A stretch of 64,000 bases of DNA from Halomicrobium katesii DSM 19301 (GTDB lineage: Archaea; Halobacteriota; Halobacteria; Halobacteriales; Haloarculaceae), in contig NZ_KB905378.1 in assembly GCF_000379085.1 (NCBI RefSeq), positions 2,051,699 through 2,115,698 of the forward strand. Direction: 5' to 3'. The position numbers and the translations under genes were made by a program. How positions within the stretch are numbered: the first letter of the stretch is position 1; each line of letters starts with the position of its first letter. Shown here one piece after another: positions 25,714 through 33,781 of this stretch. The notes beneath the pieces are model-generated. The model worked only from the letters and a program-made list of their open reading frames with translations. It searched no databases and was not told where the DNA came from.

Positions 25714-26142
25714 ATGGAGCCGTTCGTCAACATCTTCGGGCAGCTGGACACGCTCCACAGTTTTATCGAGCCTGTCCTGCTCGCGCTCGTCGTCGCCAAC
25801 ATGGCGACGCGATACCTCGCCCACAACCGTCACGTCGAACAGTACGAGGACGGCGGTGCGGACGCGATCAGCCGCTTTATTCCTCACGAGGCGACCAACG
25901 TGCTGTTGATGCTGGCCTCGTTTTACTACCTCACCGTCAACCACCACGGGGGGATGATCCTCTCGATGTTCGTGGCGGGACTGCTCATCACCGACCTCTT
26001 CGAGTTCGAGTCCCGAAAGGTCGAAGCCCGTCGTGACATCCCGCTGGATCGGCCGAAGGCGTCGCTGAGCCTCTGGACGCTGTCGCTTCTGTACCTGGGC
26101 TTCCAGATGCTCTTTACCGGGACGATCGGAACGATCATCTGA
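25714..26142 (+). CDS. Small membrane protein of unknown function
   Basis: 142 residues with four hydrophobic segments (about 15-33, 66-83, 86-102, 120-140). A conserved-looking VNHHGGMI turn lies between the second and third. No family function recognised. Same direction as the NAD-kinase-like gene (52-base gap). Its stop codon TGA is also the left 3-bp terminus of a hairpin element. Confidence 0.72.
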   Translation: MEPFVNIFGQLDTLHSFIEPVLLALVVANMATRYLAHNRHVEQYEDGGADAISRFIPHEATNVLLMLASFYYLTVNHHGGMILSMFVAGLLITDLFEFESRKVEARRDIPLDRPKASLSLWTLSLLYLGFQMLFTGTIGTII

Positions 26143-26224
26143 TACGGTTTATTGTAGTTGCTTACCGGTGATCGTCTACTCCGTGGCGACGATCACCGGT
26201 AAATCGCTACAATAATCCGTATGA
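26140..26224. repeat. 85-bp hairpin element, family 2, copy a (flanked by TGA/TGA)
   Basis: Begins TGATACGG and ends CCGTATGA. Inner pairing ATTGTAG/CTACAAT and TTACCGGTGATCGTC with GACGATCACCGGTAA. The left TGA is the stop codon of the preceding gene and matches the right TGA, as in a 3-bp target duplication. A truncated sister copy lies at 37195-37267. Confidence 0.9.
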
Positions 26225-26582
26225 GACTGGCCGTCGCCGTCGTCCGGTCGCCCGCACGTGGCGTGCGGTCGGCCGGTGATCGTTACCAGTCGGTGTGGGA
26301 CCGACAGTCGTCGCCTCGTCTCCGATCGGCACACCTCGTTTTCGATCTGTGATCGGCAGCTCCCCTTTCGACGCCGCCAGATTGCTCGCCGGCTCAGCGC
26401 CCACAGTGGTGCAGTCGGCCGTCGCCGTCACGAGCGCTGTGCGACGCCCGGTACGAACTGTGTCGAGACAGCGCAAGCGACGTTACTGGCGTCACCCGCC
26501 CCACAAAGCACCGCAATCTCACGGCAGAGAGCAAACCCGCTGTCGACCTCACGTGCCGGAACACCGAGACCGACGCCGACGA
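26225..26582. other. 358-bp intergenic region without a supported gene
   Basis: Contains an imperfect stem near 26244-26275 (CCGCACG/CGTGCGG) like the core of hairpin family 1. The rest shows no start with a promoter, no codon bias and no RNA signature that I can recognise. Confidence 0.45.
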
Positions 26583-26855
26583 TCAACTGCTACGCTCGGC
26601 CCAGACCTGACGGCCTTCCTCGACCAGCGGGATCAGGAGCCAGAACGTGAGCGCGCCGATGATAGCGAACCAGAAGAACGCGTCGCCCATGAACAGGGCC
26701 ACCTGGTCGTAGACCGTCAGCGTCTCTGCGGGCGGCGCTTCGCCGGTCAGCTGTGCGCCTTCGAAGCTCGGAGTCTTGTACCAGCCGGCGACCGTCATCC
26801 AGCCGAGACCCCCGATCACGAGGGCAGATAACCCTTTGATGAACTCGTCAGCCAT
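26583..26855 (-). CDS. Small membrane protein at the end of the cytochrome bc operon
   Basis: 90 residues from ATG 26855 (MADEFIKGLSALVIGG). Two hydrophobic segments (about 8-24 and 55-78) separated by a polar loop with PPAETLTVYDQ. Its start overlaps the stop of the preceding gene by eight bases, so translation is coupled. Unknown family, but its fixed place as last gene of the operon suggests an accessory subunit or assembly factor of the bc complex. Confidence 0.78.
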   Translation of the reverse strand: MADEFIKGLSALVIGGLGWMTVAGWYKTPSFEGAQLTGEAPPAETLTVYDQVALFMGDAFFWFAIIGALTFWLLIPLVEEGRQVWAERSS

Positions 26856-27162
26856 TACCTGAATCTTCGGCAGCGTCGTCTTTAGACTTTCCCATTTCCT
26901 CGGTCCGAAAGCGCGTCGAGAAGGCGTAGACGACGGCACCGAACACGATCAGCCCGATCCCGGCGAGTGCGACGATCGGGTCGATCTCCGAGGCCGGAAG
27001 CGTCGCTCGTTCAGTTGCCCGGTCAACGAGCACGAAGCCACCGACGACGCCGACGACCGCAAAGAGCGTCGAGAACACGGTGACGGTCTTGTACATCCGG
27101 AGCGGGACGACCACGTCTCGGTCCTGGTCTGTGTCCGCGTCGACCGACTGTTCGTCCGTCAT
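26848..27162 (-). CDS. Small membrane protein of the cytochrome bc operon
   Basis: 104 residues: acidic N-terminus (MTDEQSVDADTDQDRD), two transmembrane segments (about 28-47 and 62-82) and a charged cytoplasmic tail. No cofactor ligands (no His pair, no Cys). Lies 64 bases after the cytochrome b C-terminal gene and overlaps the next gene by 8 bases. Probably an uncharacterised subunit of the complex. Confidence 0.78.
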   Translation of the reverse strand: MTDEQSVDADTDQDRDVVVPLRMYKTVTVFSTLFAVVGVVGGFVLVDRATERATLPASEIDPIVALAGIGLIVFGAVVYAFSTRFRTEEMGKSKDDAAEDSGNG

Positions 27163-27226
27163 CGGCGGCTCTAGGGGCGGCAGCTACTTATATGGGACGA
27201 GACGCCGACAGAAGAGCGACGCCGAG

Positions 27227-27994
27227 TTACTTCGGCGGCCGCAGCCGGTAGTAACGGCGGTTGAGGTTGAACATGTACCCCTCCCGCATCGTCCGGAGCG
27301 CGGCGTAGGTGATCACCCCGCAGACGATCGGGAACAGGAAGCTCAGGTCGAGCAGGAGATCCGAACCCATGGGAATGAGGTTCTGGACCGACAGCGCCGC
27401 GATGGTCAGGCTGAAGACCACGCCGGTCATCCCGACGGCCGCCCAGAACGGCTGTTCGACCGGTCGCCGCGCCGAGCCCTTGTTGAGGAAGGGGACGATC
27501 GCGACGAATCCGACGACGACGACGTTTGCGATGACGCCGTACATCCGGTCGCTCATCAGCTTCTGGCCGCCGAGGAGGCTTATTTCTGGATTGAGAGTCT
27601 GAAGCTTCAGGAGGCCGAAAGACCAGTAGAGATACCAGTCGGGCAGGATGATCGCCGGCGTCTGATTGGCGTTGGCCGGGTGGGGCATCTCGGGGGGGAG
27701 TGCCGCCGAGAGGAACAGGATCATGCCCACGAAAAACGAGGTGAGTGCGAGGTTGCGCATCATCTCGTGGGGCCAGGCCGGGAACGCCAGCACGTCGCGC
27801 TCGACGTAGTCCGACTGCTGGCGTAGGTCCTGATCTTCACGCCGGGACCGCTCGAAGTACTCGTAGGTCAGGCGCGCGAGTCCCTCGGTTCGTTCCTTGC
27901 GCTCTCGCCACGTCGGCGTCTCGTCGTCCGGCGCGACGATGCCTGTCCCGGAACCGTCCGTGCGAACGTCGTCGTTGGTGTCGTTGTCGCTCAT
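27227..27994 (-). CDS. petD: Cytochrome bc complex, cytochrome b C-terminal part (subunit IV type)
   Basis: 255 residues. A hydrophilic N-terminus of about 85 residues is followed by four membrane segments. The quinol-site motif PDWYLYW (about residue 118), equivalent to PEWY in bc1/b6f complexes, identifies the part of cytochrome b containing helices F-H. Begins 2 bases after the end of the haem-binding half, so the two halves are encoded as separate polypeptides, as in b6f-type complexes. Confidence 0.92.
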   Translation of the reverse strand: MSDNDTNDDVRTDGSGTGIVAPDDETPTWRERKERTEGLARLTYEYFERSRREDQDLRQQSDYVERDVLAFPAWPHEMMRNLALTSFFVGMILFLSAALPPEMPHPANANQTPAIILPDWYLYWSFGLLKLQTLNPEISLLGGQKLMSDRMYGVIANVVVVGFVAIVPFLNKGSARRPVEQPFWAAVGMTGVVFSLTIAALSVQNLIPMGSDLLLDLSFLFPIVCGVITYAALRTMREGYMFNLNRRYYRLRPPK

Positions 27995-27996
27995 GA

Positions 27997-28800
27997 TTAG
28001 TGTGGTTCAGCGATGCCCTGCATCCAGACGATACCAATGTGGACCGCGATGATCGCAGTCGTGATGAACGGCAGGAAGAACACGTGCAGGATGTACATCC
28101 GTTGTAGCGTGCTCTGTGACAGAGTGAACCCGCCGAACATCAGCTGTGCGACCCACTCGCCGATGAGCGGGATCGACAGCGCCATCTCGACGCCGATCTG
28201 GCCGGCCCAGTAGCTCAGCTGGCTCCAGGGCAGCAGGTAGCCCGTGTACCCGAACACGAGCGTCAGCGAGATCAGCACGATGCCGATGATCCAGTTGACC
28301 TCACGGGGTTCCTTGTACGCGCCGGTGAAGTAGACCCGGAGCATGTGGAGGAACACGGCGGCCACCATCACCTGCGCGGACCAGCGGTGGATCGAGCGCA
28401 GGAGATACCCGAGGTTGAGCTCGCCCATGATGAGCTGGACCGACTCGTAGGCGACCGTCGCGGTCCCGTCAGAGGCGGCCGCAGCCGGTGCGTAGTAGAA
28501 CCCGAGCAAAGCCCCGCTGATCGCCGCGACGATGTACGAAATCGTCGAGAACGATCCGAGCGCGTACAGCGGGTACCAGTACCAGAACTTGTTGTCGAGG
28601 TTGTACTGTTCCGTGTGGCTCTTTGGCATCTGCATGTTGACCTTGTAGTAGAGGTCTTCGAGCAGTTCCAGGTAGTCGACGATGCGCAGTCGCTTGTCGA
28701 GCCACAGCAGCGTCGTCAGGTAGATGGATTCGAGCGTCGTCAGCTCTCTGGACTCCATCCACCCTTTGTGGTCGTGGTCGTCTTTGCGTTCTAAACTCAT
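27997..28800 (-). CDS. petB: Cytochrome bc complex, cytochrome b N-terminal (dihaem) part
   Basis: 267 residues with four core helices. Haem ligands are visible as two pairs: His138 and His152 (SIHRW ... FLHML), and His239 and His254 (ILHVF ... AVHIG). GYLLPWSQLSYW precedes the second pair. The spacing fits the b6/b family. Accepts electrons from menaquinol and moves them across the membrane. Four bases separate it from the Rieske gene upstream. Confidence 0.94.
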   Translation of the reverse strand: MSLERKDDHDHKGWMESRELTTLESIYLTTLLWLDKRLRIVDYLELLEDLYYKVNMQMPKSHTEQYNLDNKFWYWYPLYALGSFSTISYIVAAISGALLGFYYAPAAAASDGTATVAYESVQLIMGELNLGYLLRSIHRWSAQVMVAAVFLHMLRVYFTGAYKEPREVNWIIGIVLISLTLVFGYTGYLLPWSQLSYWAGQIGVEMALSIPLIGEWVAQLMFGGFTLSQSTLQRMYILHVFFLPFITTAIIAVHIGIVWMQGIAEPH

Positions 28801-28804
28801 TGTT

Positions 28805-29659
28805 CTATAGTGGCCGCGGCAGCGCGGTGAAGGTCACCTGTGTCGGGCTGAACGGGTCGTACACCGACTGGTGGCACTGGCAGTACACCTTGTCTTCCGC
28901 GTTGTACGCGGCAGCGCCCGACAGCGTCTTGTAGCCGGGGTTACAACAGAAGTGGGTACACTTGTTGACCCAGGCCATGAAGGACTGTTCGGTCGCCTCG
29001 GCGAAGTACTGCTGGACCGGGCCCGGGATGCTGGAGTACTTGCCTTCCCCGTTGGCGATCTTGGGGACCTCCGGGGATCGGAGGACCTGGACGGTGATAC
29101 TCTGTACGTCACCCTCGGACCGCCAGCTCGCGGTCGCGGGTTTGCCCAGCCCTTCGCTCCCGATGTCGTTGCCCCACTCCTCGTAGTTGTCGAACATGTC
29201 GACGGTGAGGGGGTCGCCGTCGGAGTACTCGGACTGCCAGTCGTAGTCACCGGTCGTCATGGTGAACGTGTTGTTCTGCTCGGCCTGGGGTTGGACACCC
29301 TCGGCCGTCTGGAGCCCGCAGTACTGGAGCATCTGGGAGGAGTACGGGATTCCGCTCCCGCCGAAGTCGTCCTCGATCGCGATCCCGCGCTCGGAGTCGT
29401 ACTCCGGCCAGAGGCCGTTCAGTTCCCCGTCTTCGATCGTGATCGGGATGACCGGCATACCGCGCGGAGCCGGACCTGCCGTGTTTTCGATCCCGACGTA
29501 CGTCGCCGAACCGCCACCGGCACCGCCCGACGACGTCGTGGTTTCGAGGGCCGCCGCGCCGCCAGCACCGACGCTCGACAGCGTCGCGCTCCCGACGACG
29601 CCCTTGACGAACCGTCGACGGCCGGATTCGGCCGGATACTTGTCTTCGTCTAGTGGCAT
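28805..29659 (-). CDS. petA: Rieske iron-sulfur protein of the bc complex
   Basis: 284 residues. Twin-arginine-like anchor (SGRRRFVKGVVGSATL, about 12-30). The 2Fe-2S site is Cys234/His236 (CTHFCC) and Cys260/His263 (YCQCHQS), with extra cysteines (238, 262) able to form the usual stabilising disulfide. A large insertion (about 60-225) between anchor and cluster domain is longer than in bacterial Rieske proteins. Transfers electrons from quinol to the outside carrier, here probably halocyanin. ATG 29659 is two bases after the upstream gene's stop. Confidence 0.93.
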   Translation of the reverse strand: MPLDEDKYPAESGRRRFVKGVVGSATLSSVGAGGAAALETTTSSGGAGGGSATYVGIENTAGPAPRGMPVIPITIEDGELNGLWPEYDSERGIAIEDDFGGSGIPYSSQMLQYCGLQTAEGVQPQAEQNNTFTMTTGDYDWQSEYSDGDPLTVDMFDNYEEWGNDIGSEGLGKPATASWRSEGDVQSITVQVLRSPEVPKIANGEGKYSSIPGPVQQYFAEATEQSFMAWVNKCTHFCCNPGYKTLSGAAAYNAEDKVYCQCHQSVYDPFSPTQVTFTALPRPL

Positions 29660-29661
29660 AG

Positions 29662-30078
29662 TTATTTCTTGTAGTAGGGGTAGACCGCTCGCTTGATGCT
29701 CTCGATGGGGTCGTCGCCGCCGAAGGACTCGCCGTCGACGTCTTCTTCGCGGATGTAGAGATCTTCCCACTTGCGACGGCGCTTCTTGACGATCATCACG
29801 TCCGGGAGGAACTCTTTGCGATACAGCAGCATGATAAAGGCGAGGTCGACGAAGATCACGGTCAACACGCCGCCCATGAACATGTTGGCGTTGATGAGCC
29901 GCGATGTCAGGGACGGCCCGACGCCCGAGGCCCAGCCCGCGAGGATGCCGTAGGTGAACAGGCCGACGAAGACGACCTCGATGATCGTCAGGAGGACGAT
30001 TCCCAGGGCCGCCGCCGTACTCTCTCGTGGCTGTTCGTAGCGGTGGATGTCGCCGTAGTTAGAGCCTGTCGAGGACAT
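29662..30078 (-). CDS. Membrane protein of the cytochrome bc operon
   Basis: 138 residues: cytoplasmic start, two membrane helices (about 22-47 and 66-85), then a basic patch KKRRRKWEDL and an acidic tail ending AVYPYYKK. Start overlaps the halocyanin stop by one base. No cofactor motif. Conserved position between halocyanin and Rieske genes argues for a structural or docking role in the complex. Confidence 0.78.
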   Translation of the reverse strand: MSSTGSNYGDIHRYEQPRESTAAALGIVLLTIIEVVFVGLFTYGILAGWASGVGPSLTSRLINANMFMGGVLTVIFVDLAFIMLLYRKEFLPDVMIVKKRRRKWEDLYIREEDVDGESFGGDDPIESIKRAVYPYYKK

Positions 30079-30758
30079 CAGTTGTTCCCTCCTTTCGTGT
30101 TCGCCGATTCACCGTACTTCAGCAGGTAGAACGTGAAGATCGTCGAGACGACCATCGCGAGTCCCGCACCGATACCGACCCAGTGGGGCTGGATCGGCAC
30201 ACCGGCTTCCTCGGGATTGAGGGTCTCGACGCCGCCGCCTTCCCCGCCACCGCCGCCGGAGTCAGCCGTGGGGTAATCGGTCCCGACGACGATCGCGCCT
30301 TTCATGTTGAGGCTCTTGTGGGGGACACAGTAGTACGGGTAGATACCGTCCTCTTCGAAGGTGTGCTCGTACTCGACGCCGGTCGTGTCGACGGCGTCAC
30401 CCGAATCAAGCGGACCGTCGCCGTCGGAGATGACGTTGTGTCGGCCGCCTTCGCCGGTCCACTCGAACTGAACGGTCGCGCCGTTGTCGACGTGGACCGC
30501 CGCTGGCCCGAAGCCGAAGGCACCGCCGTTTGCCTGGACGCCGACCTCGACGGTCGTCGAGTCCTGCCCCGTGGCGTCGACGGTCTCGCCGTCGAAGTTG
30601 CTCACGCTGCCTAACCAGTCGCCGTAGTCCGGTGTGCCACCACCGCCGCCGCCGTCGCCGCCTTCCTCCTCTTGGGCGACGGCAGCACCGGTGGCACTGG
30701 CGGCCGCGGAGGCCCCAGCGACACCTCCGGCAGTCCGGACGAACTCCCGCCTATTCAT
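30078..30758 (-). CDS. Halocyanin (blue copper protein), membrane-anchored, first gene of bc operon
   Basis: 226 residues from ATG 30758. Tat signal MNRREFVRTAGGVAGASA, then a Gly/Glu-rich linker and a plastocyanin-like domain with copper ligands His (GRHNVISD), Cys (YPYYC), His (VPHKS) and Met (LNMKG). A Gly-rich hinge and a C-terminal membrane helix (about 190-212) tether it outside. Halocyanins replace cytochrome c as one-electron carriers in haloarchaea, so this is the likely electron acceptor of the adjacent Rieske protein. An upstream in-frame extension lacks a Tat motif at its start and was rejected. Confidence 0.92.
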   Translation of the reverse strand: MNRREFVRTAGGVAGASAAASATGAAVAQEEEGGDGGGGGGTPDYGDWLGSVSNFDGETVDATGQDSTTVEVGVQANGGAFGFGPAAVHVDNGATVQFEWTGEGGRHNVISDGDGPLDSGDAVDTTGVEYEHTFEEDGIYPYYCVPHKSLNMKGAIVVGTDYPTADSGGGGGEGGGVETLNPEEAGVPIQPHWVGIGAGLAMVVSTIFTFYLLKYGESANTKGGNN

Positions 30759-30831
30759 AGACGTGCGAAACTCAGGACCGAATTTGTATAAACCCACCGA
30801 ATACCGCCGGCAGGCACCGTTATAGACGACT

Positions 30832-30866
30832 CAAGGCTAAAACCTCGCCCTTCAGGGCGGGGAGGA
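30832..30866. mobile_element. Solo right-end-like sequence of an IS200/IS605 (TnpB-type) element
   Basis: AAGGCTAAAACCTCGCCC followed by TTCAGGGCGGGGAGGATG forms a hairpin (CTCGCCC / GGGCGGGG). From memory, this resembles the right-end hairpin found after haloarchaeal TnpB genes, where it also forms the 3' end of the guide RNA. No tnpA or tnpB lies nearby, so it is a remnant or a stand-alone piece. It abuts the stop codon of the gene at 30869. Confidence 0.5.
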
Positions 30867-30868
30867 TG

Positions 30869-31732
30869 TCAACCTTCGTGTTGACCGTCCTCACCCTCTC
30901 CGGAACCGTCGGGTTCCAGCGCCGGCACGAACTCCGGACGCTCTCCGTCCGAGAGGCCGATCGCCCGGAGCCGATCGCGGTACTCCTCCGAGCGGAACTT
31001 GTCCGAGAGGCGGGCGTTGGCGACCACCAGGAAGAGCACGAGCGCGATCGCCAGGAACGCCAGCCCGCCGACGATCAGGAGGACCGGGCTCGCACCCGCA
31101 CCGCCGATCTGACCAGCGGCAGCCAGGATACCGCCGCCGATCAGCACGAGTCCGGCGAGCAACTGGACACCGGCGATCAGCTGGAGCATCCAGTTGCCGA
31201 GCTCGGTGCCCCCCTCGGGGACCTCGTCCGGTTCCGGGAGCGGGTCGTCGCTGGGCGGTTCCGGCACGTCGTAGTCGTCCATCGAACAGAGCGCGACGGT
31301 CGGCTTCACGTCGCGCAGCACCGTCCCGTGTCCCTCGACGGTCCCGTCCGGAAAGACCAGCGCGTACCCCTCGTCGGAGTACGCGAGCACGCGCTGGGGG
31401 TCCGTGTGGCGTTCGACCCGAGCGAACACCTCCCGTGTGGCGACGCGCGAGCGGAGGTCGTCGGCCACCCGATCGAGCAGCGCGCCACCGGTGATCCAGC
31501 TCTCCTCCTCGAAGGCGACTTCCCACTCTTCGGCGGTCATCTTCGCCATGTCCTCGGGGCCGAAGTCGTCGAAGTCGTACTTCTCCTCGACCTCCGCCCG
31601 GAGCGCCTCGACCGACGCCTCGTCGGTGGCTGGCCCGGACGACTGCTCGCCGTCGGCGTTGACCCCGCTGTCGGCTGTCGCCCCCTGCTGGTCGGCGTCG
31701 TCTCCCGGTGGCGTCGATTGCGGGTCGGCCAT
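30869..31732 (-). CDS. Membrane protein near the bc operon, unknown function
   Basis: 287 residues. An acidic, disordered N-terminus (about 1-45), a globular soluble part with YDFDDFGPEDMAKMTAEEWE (about 50-165), two membrane helices (about 180-205 and 212-236) and an acidic tail. No enzyme motif. Lies upstream of the halocyanin gene on the same strand with a 110-base gap, so it may belong to the respiratory cluster. Confidence 0.75.
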   Translation of the reverse strand: MADPQSTPPGDDADQQGATADSGVNADGEQSSGPATDEASVEALRAEVEEKYDFDDFGPEDMAKMTAEEWEVAFEEESWITGGALLDRVADDLRSRVATREVFARVERHTDPQRVLAYSDEGYALVFPDGTVEGHGTVLRDVKPTVALCSMDDYDVPEPPSDDPLPEPDEVPEGGTELGNWMLQLIAGVQLLAGLVLIGGGILAAAGQIGGAGASPVLLIVGGLAFLAIALVLFLVVANARLSDKFRSEEYRDRLRAIGLSDGERPEFVPALEPDGSGEGEDGQHEG

Positions 31733-31846
31733 TTGCCGACGCTAGGTCCCAAAGGCTCTTGTGCTTTCTGACATCACCGCTGTCGCCGTCCGGCAACGCG
31801 ATCGGGGCTCCGGCACGTTTTAGCGCGGGCTTTCCCTAGGTGGGGT

Positions 31847-32332
31847 ATGCCGGTCTCCGACGCCCTCGTCGCGACGATCGTCTTCGTGGCCGTGACCGCG
31901 AGTCTCCCGTGTTTCCTCTACGGCGCGTACTACATCATCGAGACCGAGCCCGTCACCTGGGGCGTGCTGATGCACCACCTGAAGTTCGTCGTCACCGGCC
32001 TCGTGTTGACGACGGTGCCGATGCTGGTCTGGATGGTGCCCCGGCTGCCCGACCAGTTCGGTGGCCTCTCGGCGCTCCACGCCGTCCTCGGACTGCAGGC
32101 GTACGCGATGCTGTTGTTCGGGATGACGGGGATCGTCCGCATCTTCAAAGCGAAGTACGAACACGACCTCTACGAGGAGTACGATCAGGAGCTACTGCTC
32201 GACGAGATCGGCGGCGACCGGATGGACCACTGGCGCAGTCGCCTCCGGATCGGCGTCTTCGGCTACGTGATCTTCTGGCTGCTGGCCTACGTGGTCGGCG
32301 TCGTCCGCTACGTCATCAGATACCTGGTGTGA
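31847..32332 (+). CDS. Membrane protein, possible bc-complex-associated
   Basis: 161 residues with four hydrophobic segments (about 6-28, 40-64, 75-98, 132-155). His-bearing sites occur in LMHHLKF and ALHAVLG, which could ligate haem, but this is only a possibility. Cytoplasmic loop rich in Glu/Asp. Divergent from the gene at 30869-31732 and next to the cytochrome bc operon. Confidence 0.72.
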   Translation: MPVSDALVATIVFVAVTASLPCFLYGAYYIIETEPVTWGVLMHHLKFVVTGLVLTTVPMLVWMVPRLPDQFGGLSALHAVLGLQAYAMLLFGMTGIVRIFKAKYEHDLYEEYDQELLLDEIGGDRMDHWRSRLRIGVFGYVIFWLLAYVVGVVRYVIRYLV

Positions 32333-32351
32333 CGGGCCGGCACGCACCCGA

Positions 32352-33038
32352 TCACGACCAGGGCTCGCCGCTGGCGAGGTCCACGTCGCCGTCGCCCTTC
32401 TCGGACGGACAGATGTCGCCCAGCACGCAGTCGCCGCAGTCGGGGTTGCGAGCGTCACACACCGCGCGGCCGTGGTCGATCAGCAAGTGTGTGAACTGCT
32501 GCCACTCCGATTCGGGGACGACCGGCATCAGGTCCTCCTCGATCGCTTCGGGGCGCTCTTCGTCGGTCAGTCCCAGCCGACGCGTGATGCGCTGGACGTG
32601 CGTGTCGACGACGATCCCCTCGACCACGTCGTGGCCGTGCTGGAGCACGACGTTGGCCGTCTTGCGCCCCACGCCCGGCAGGTCGGTGAGCCCGGACATG
32701 GTGTCTGGCACCGCCCCGTCGTACTCCTCGACCATGATCTGGCCGGCCGCCGTGAGGTAGCCGGCCTTGTTGTTGTGGAACGTGATCCCGTAGATGTCCT
32801 CGGCCAGTTGCTCCTCGTCGGCCTCGGCGTAGTCCCGGGCGGACTGGTACGTCTCGAAGAGGTCTGCGGTCACTTCGTTGACCCGTTCGTCCGTGCACTG
32901 CGCCGAGAGGACGACGGCGACGAGCAGTTCGAGTCGACTAGAGTAGTTCAGCGAGATCGCGGAGTCGGGATACTCCTCGTGCAGTCGCTCGATGACTTCC
33001 TCGGCCTGTGCCTCCCGCGTCGCGAGCGTCGTGCCCAT
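32352..33038 (-). CDS. nth: Endonuclease III, DNA glycosylase/AP lyase
   Basis: 228 residues from ATG 33038. Base-excision repair enzyme that removes oxidised pyrimidines and nicks the abasic site. Helix-hairpin-helix LPGVGRKTANVV contains the catalytic Lys, VDTHVQR the catalytic Asp, and the C-terminal 4Fe-4S loop has the exact Cys-x6-Cys-x2-Cys-x5-Cys spacing (CDARNPDCGDCVLGDIC). Complete and probably active. Long in-frame extension upstream is Ser/Pro/Arg-rich and overlaps other genes, so it was rejected. Confidence 0.95.
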   Translation of the reverse strand: MGTTLATREAQAEEVIERLHEEYPDSAISLNYSSRLELLVAVVLSAQCTDERVNEVTADLFETYQSARDYAEADEEQLAEDIYGITFHNNKAGYLTAAGQIMVEEYDGAVPDTMSGLTDLPGVGRKTANVVLQHGHDVVEGIVVDTHVQRITRRLGLTDEERPEAIEEDLMPVVPESEWQQFTHLLIDHGRAVCDARNPDCGDCVLGDICPSEKGDGDVDLASGEPWS

Positions 33039-33210
33039 AGGCGTGGCTCGGTCCGGCGAGGCTTGAGCGATTCGACTCCGGCATGCGTGGCGATTTTTGT
33101 GCGTGGTGACTGGATCACCGCGAACAACCAGAAAGCGCCACCCGTCGGCTGGTCGGTCGGCCGACACTGGTGGGGGTTCGGGTTCGACGAGTGTTGGTCT
33201 GGTCCCCCGG

Positions 33211-33672
33211 TCAGAGAGACGCGAACGCCGCGAGCACGTCGTCGATCGGCGGATCTGCGGCCGGACCGTCCGCACGCCACGCGAACCGGAATCGACAGGA
33301 CCGGTCGACGACGAACAGCGCGCGCCGAGGCCGCCGGCCGTCGGGCGTCTCCGCGAGCGCGTCGTACCGTTCGGCGAAGAATGCGTTCGGGTCGGCGAGT
33401 AAGGGAAAGGGGAGATCGAGGTCCGCGGCCAGCGCCTCGACGGTGTCGAGATCGGCGACGACGACCCCGAGCACCGAGAGCCGGTCGATCGATCGCGACC
33501 AGTCGACGGCCGCGAGATTTCGGAGGAGCGCCGTCCCCGCGTCGTCGGGCGCGACGAAGGCGACGGCGACAGGCGCTTCGCGGGCCGCCGCGGAGAGCCG
33601 ATAGGTCTGGTCGCCGTCGGCGGTCGGGCGCGGGAGGTCGAAGTCCGGAGCGGGGTCGCCAGCATCGAGCAT
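33211..33672 (-). CDS. Peroxiredoxin-like (AhpC/TSA fold) protein without peroxidatic Cys
   Basis: 153 residues from ATG 33672. MLDAGDPAPDFDLPRP is the classic first strand of peroxiredoxins, and the LGVVVADLDTVEALAADLDLPFPLLADPN segment matches their second half. However the loop that should hold the peroxidatic Cys (P-x3-T-x2-C) reads FVAPDDAGTALL, without Cys. The only Cys is in DRSCRFRF near residue 120. So it likely lacks classical peroxidase activity. Confidence 0.75.
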   Translation of the reverse strand: MLDAGDPAPDFDLPRPTADGDQTYRLSAAAREAPVAVAFVAPDDAGTALLRNLAAVDWSRSIDRLSVLGVVVADLDTVEALAADLDLPFPLLADPNAFFAERYDALAETPDGRRPRRALFVVDRSCRFRFAWRADGPAADPPIDDVLAAFASL

Positions 33673-33781
33673 ACGCCGACGGAGGGGCGACCGGCACAAG
33701 AAAGCGCGGTGTGTCTGAGAACGCGGTACCACGCACCACACCGGGGAAACACTCAGGTGTGTCTCACTGATGGGTTGGCGT

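Noticed and set aside
26207-26476. 89-codon frame in the gap after the family-2 hairpin
   Set aside because: Starts in non-coding DNA, ends inside a repeat, no promoter or codon bias.
33039-33752. Upstream in-frame extension of nth
   Set aside because: Ser/Pro/Arg-rich translation antisense or out of frame with the peroxiredoxin-like gene; HhH-GPD proteins start near MGTTLATREAQ.
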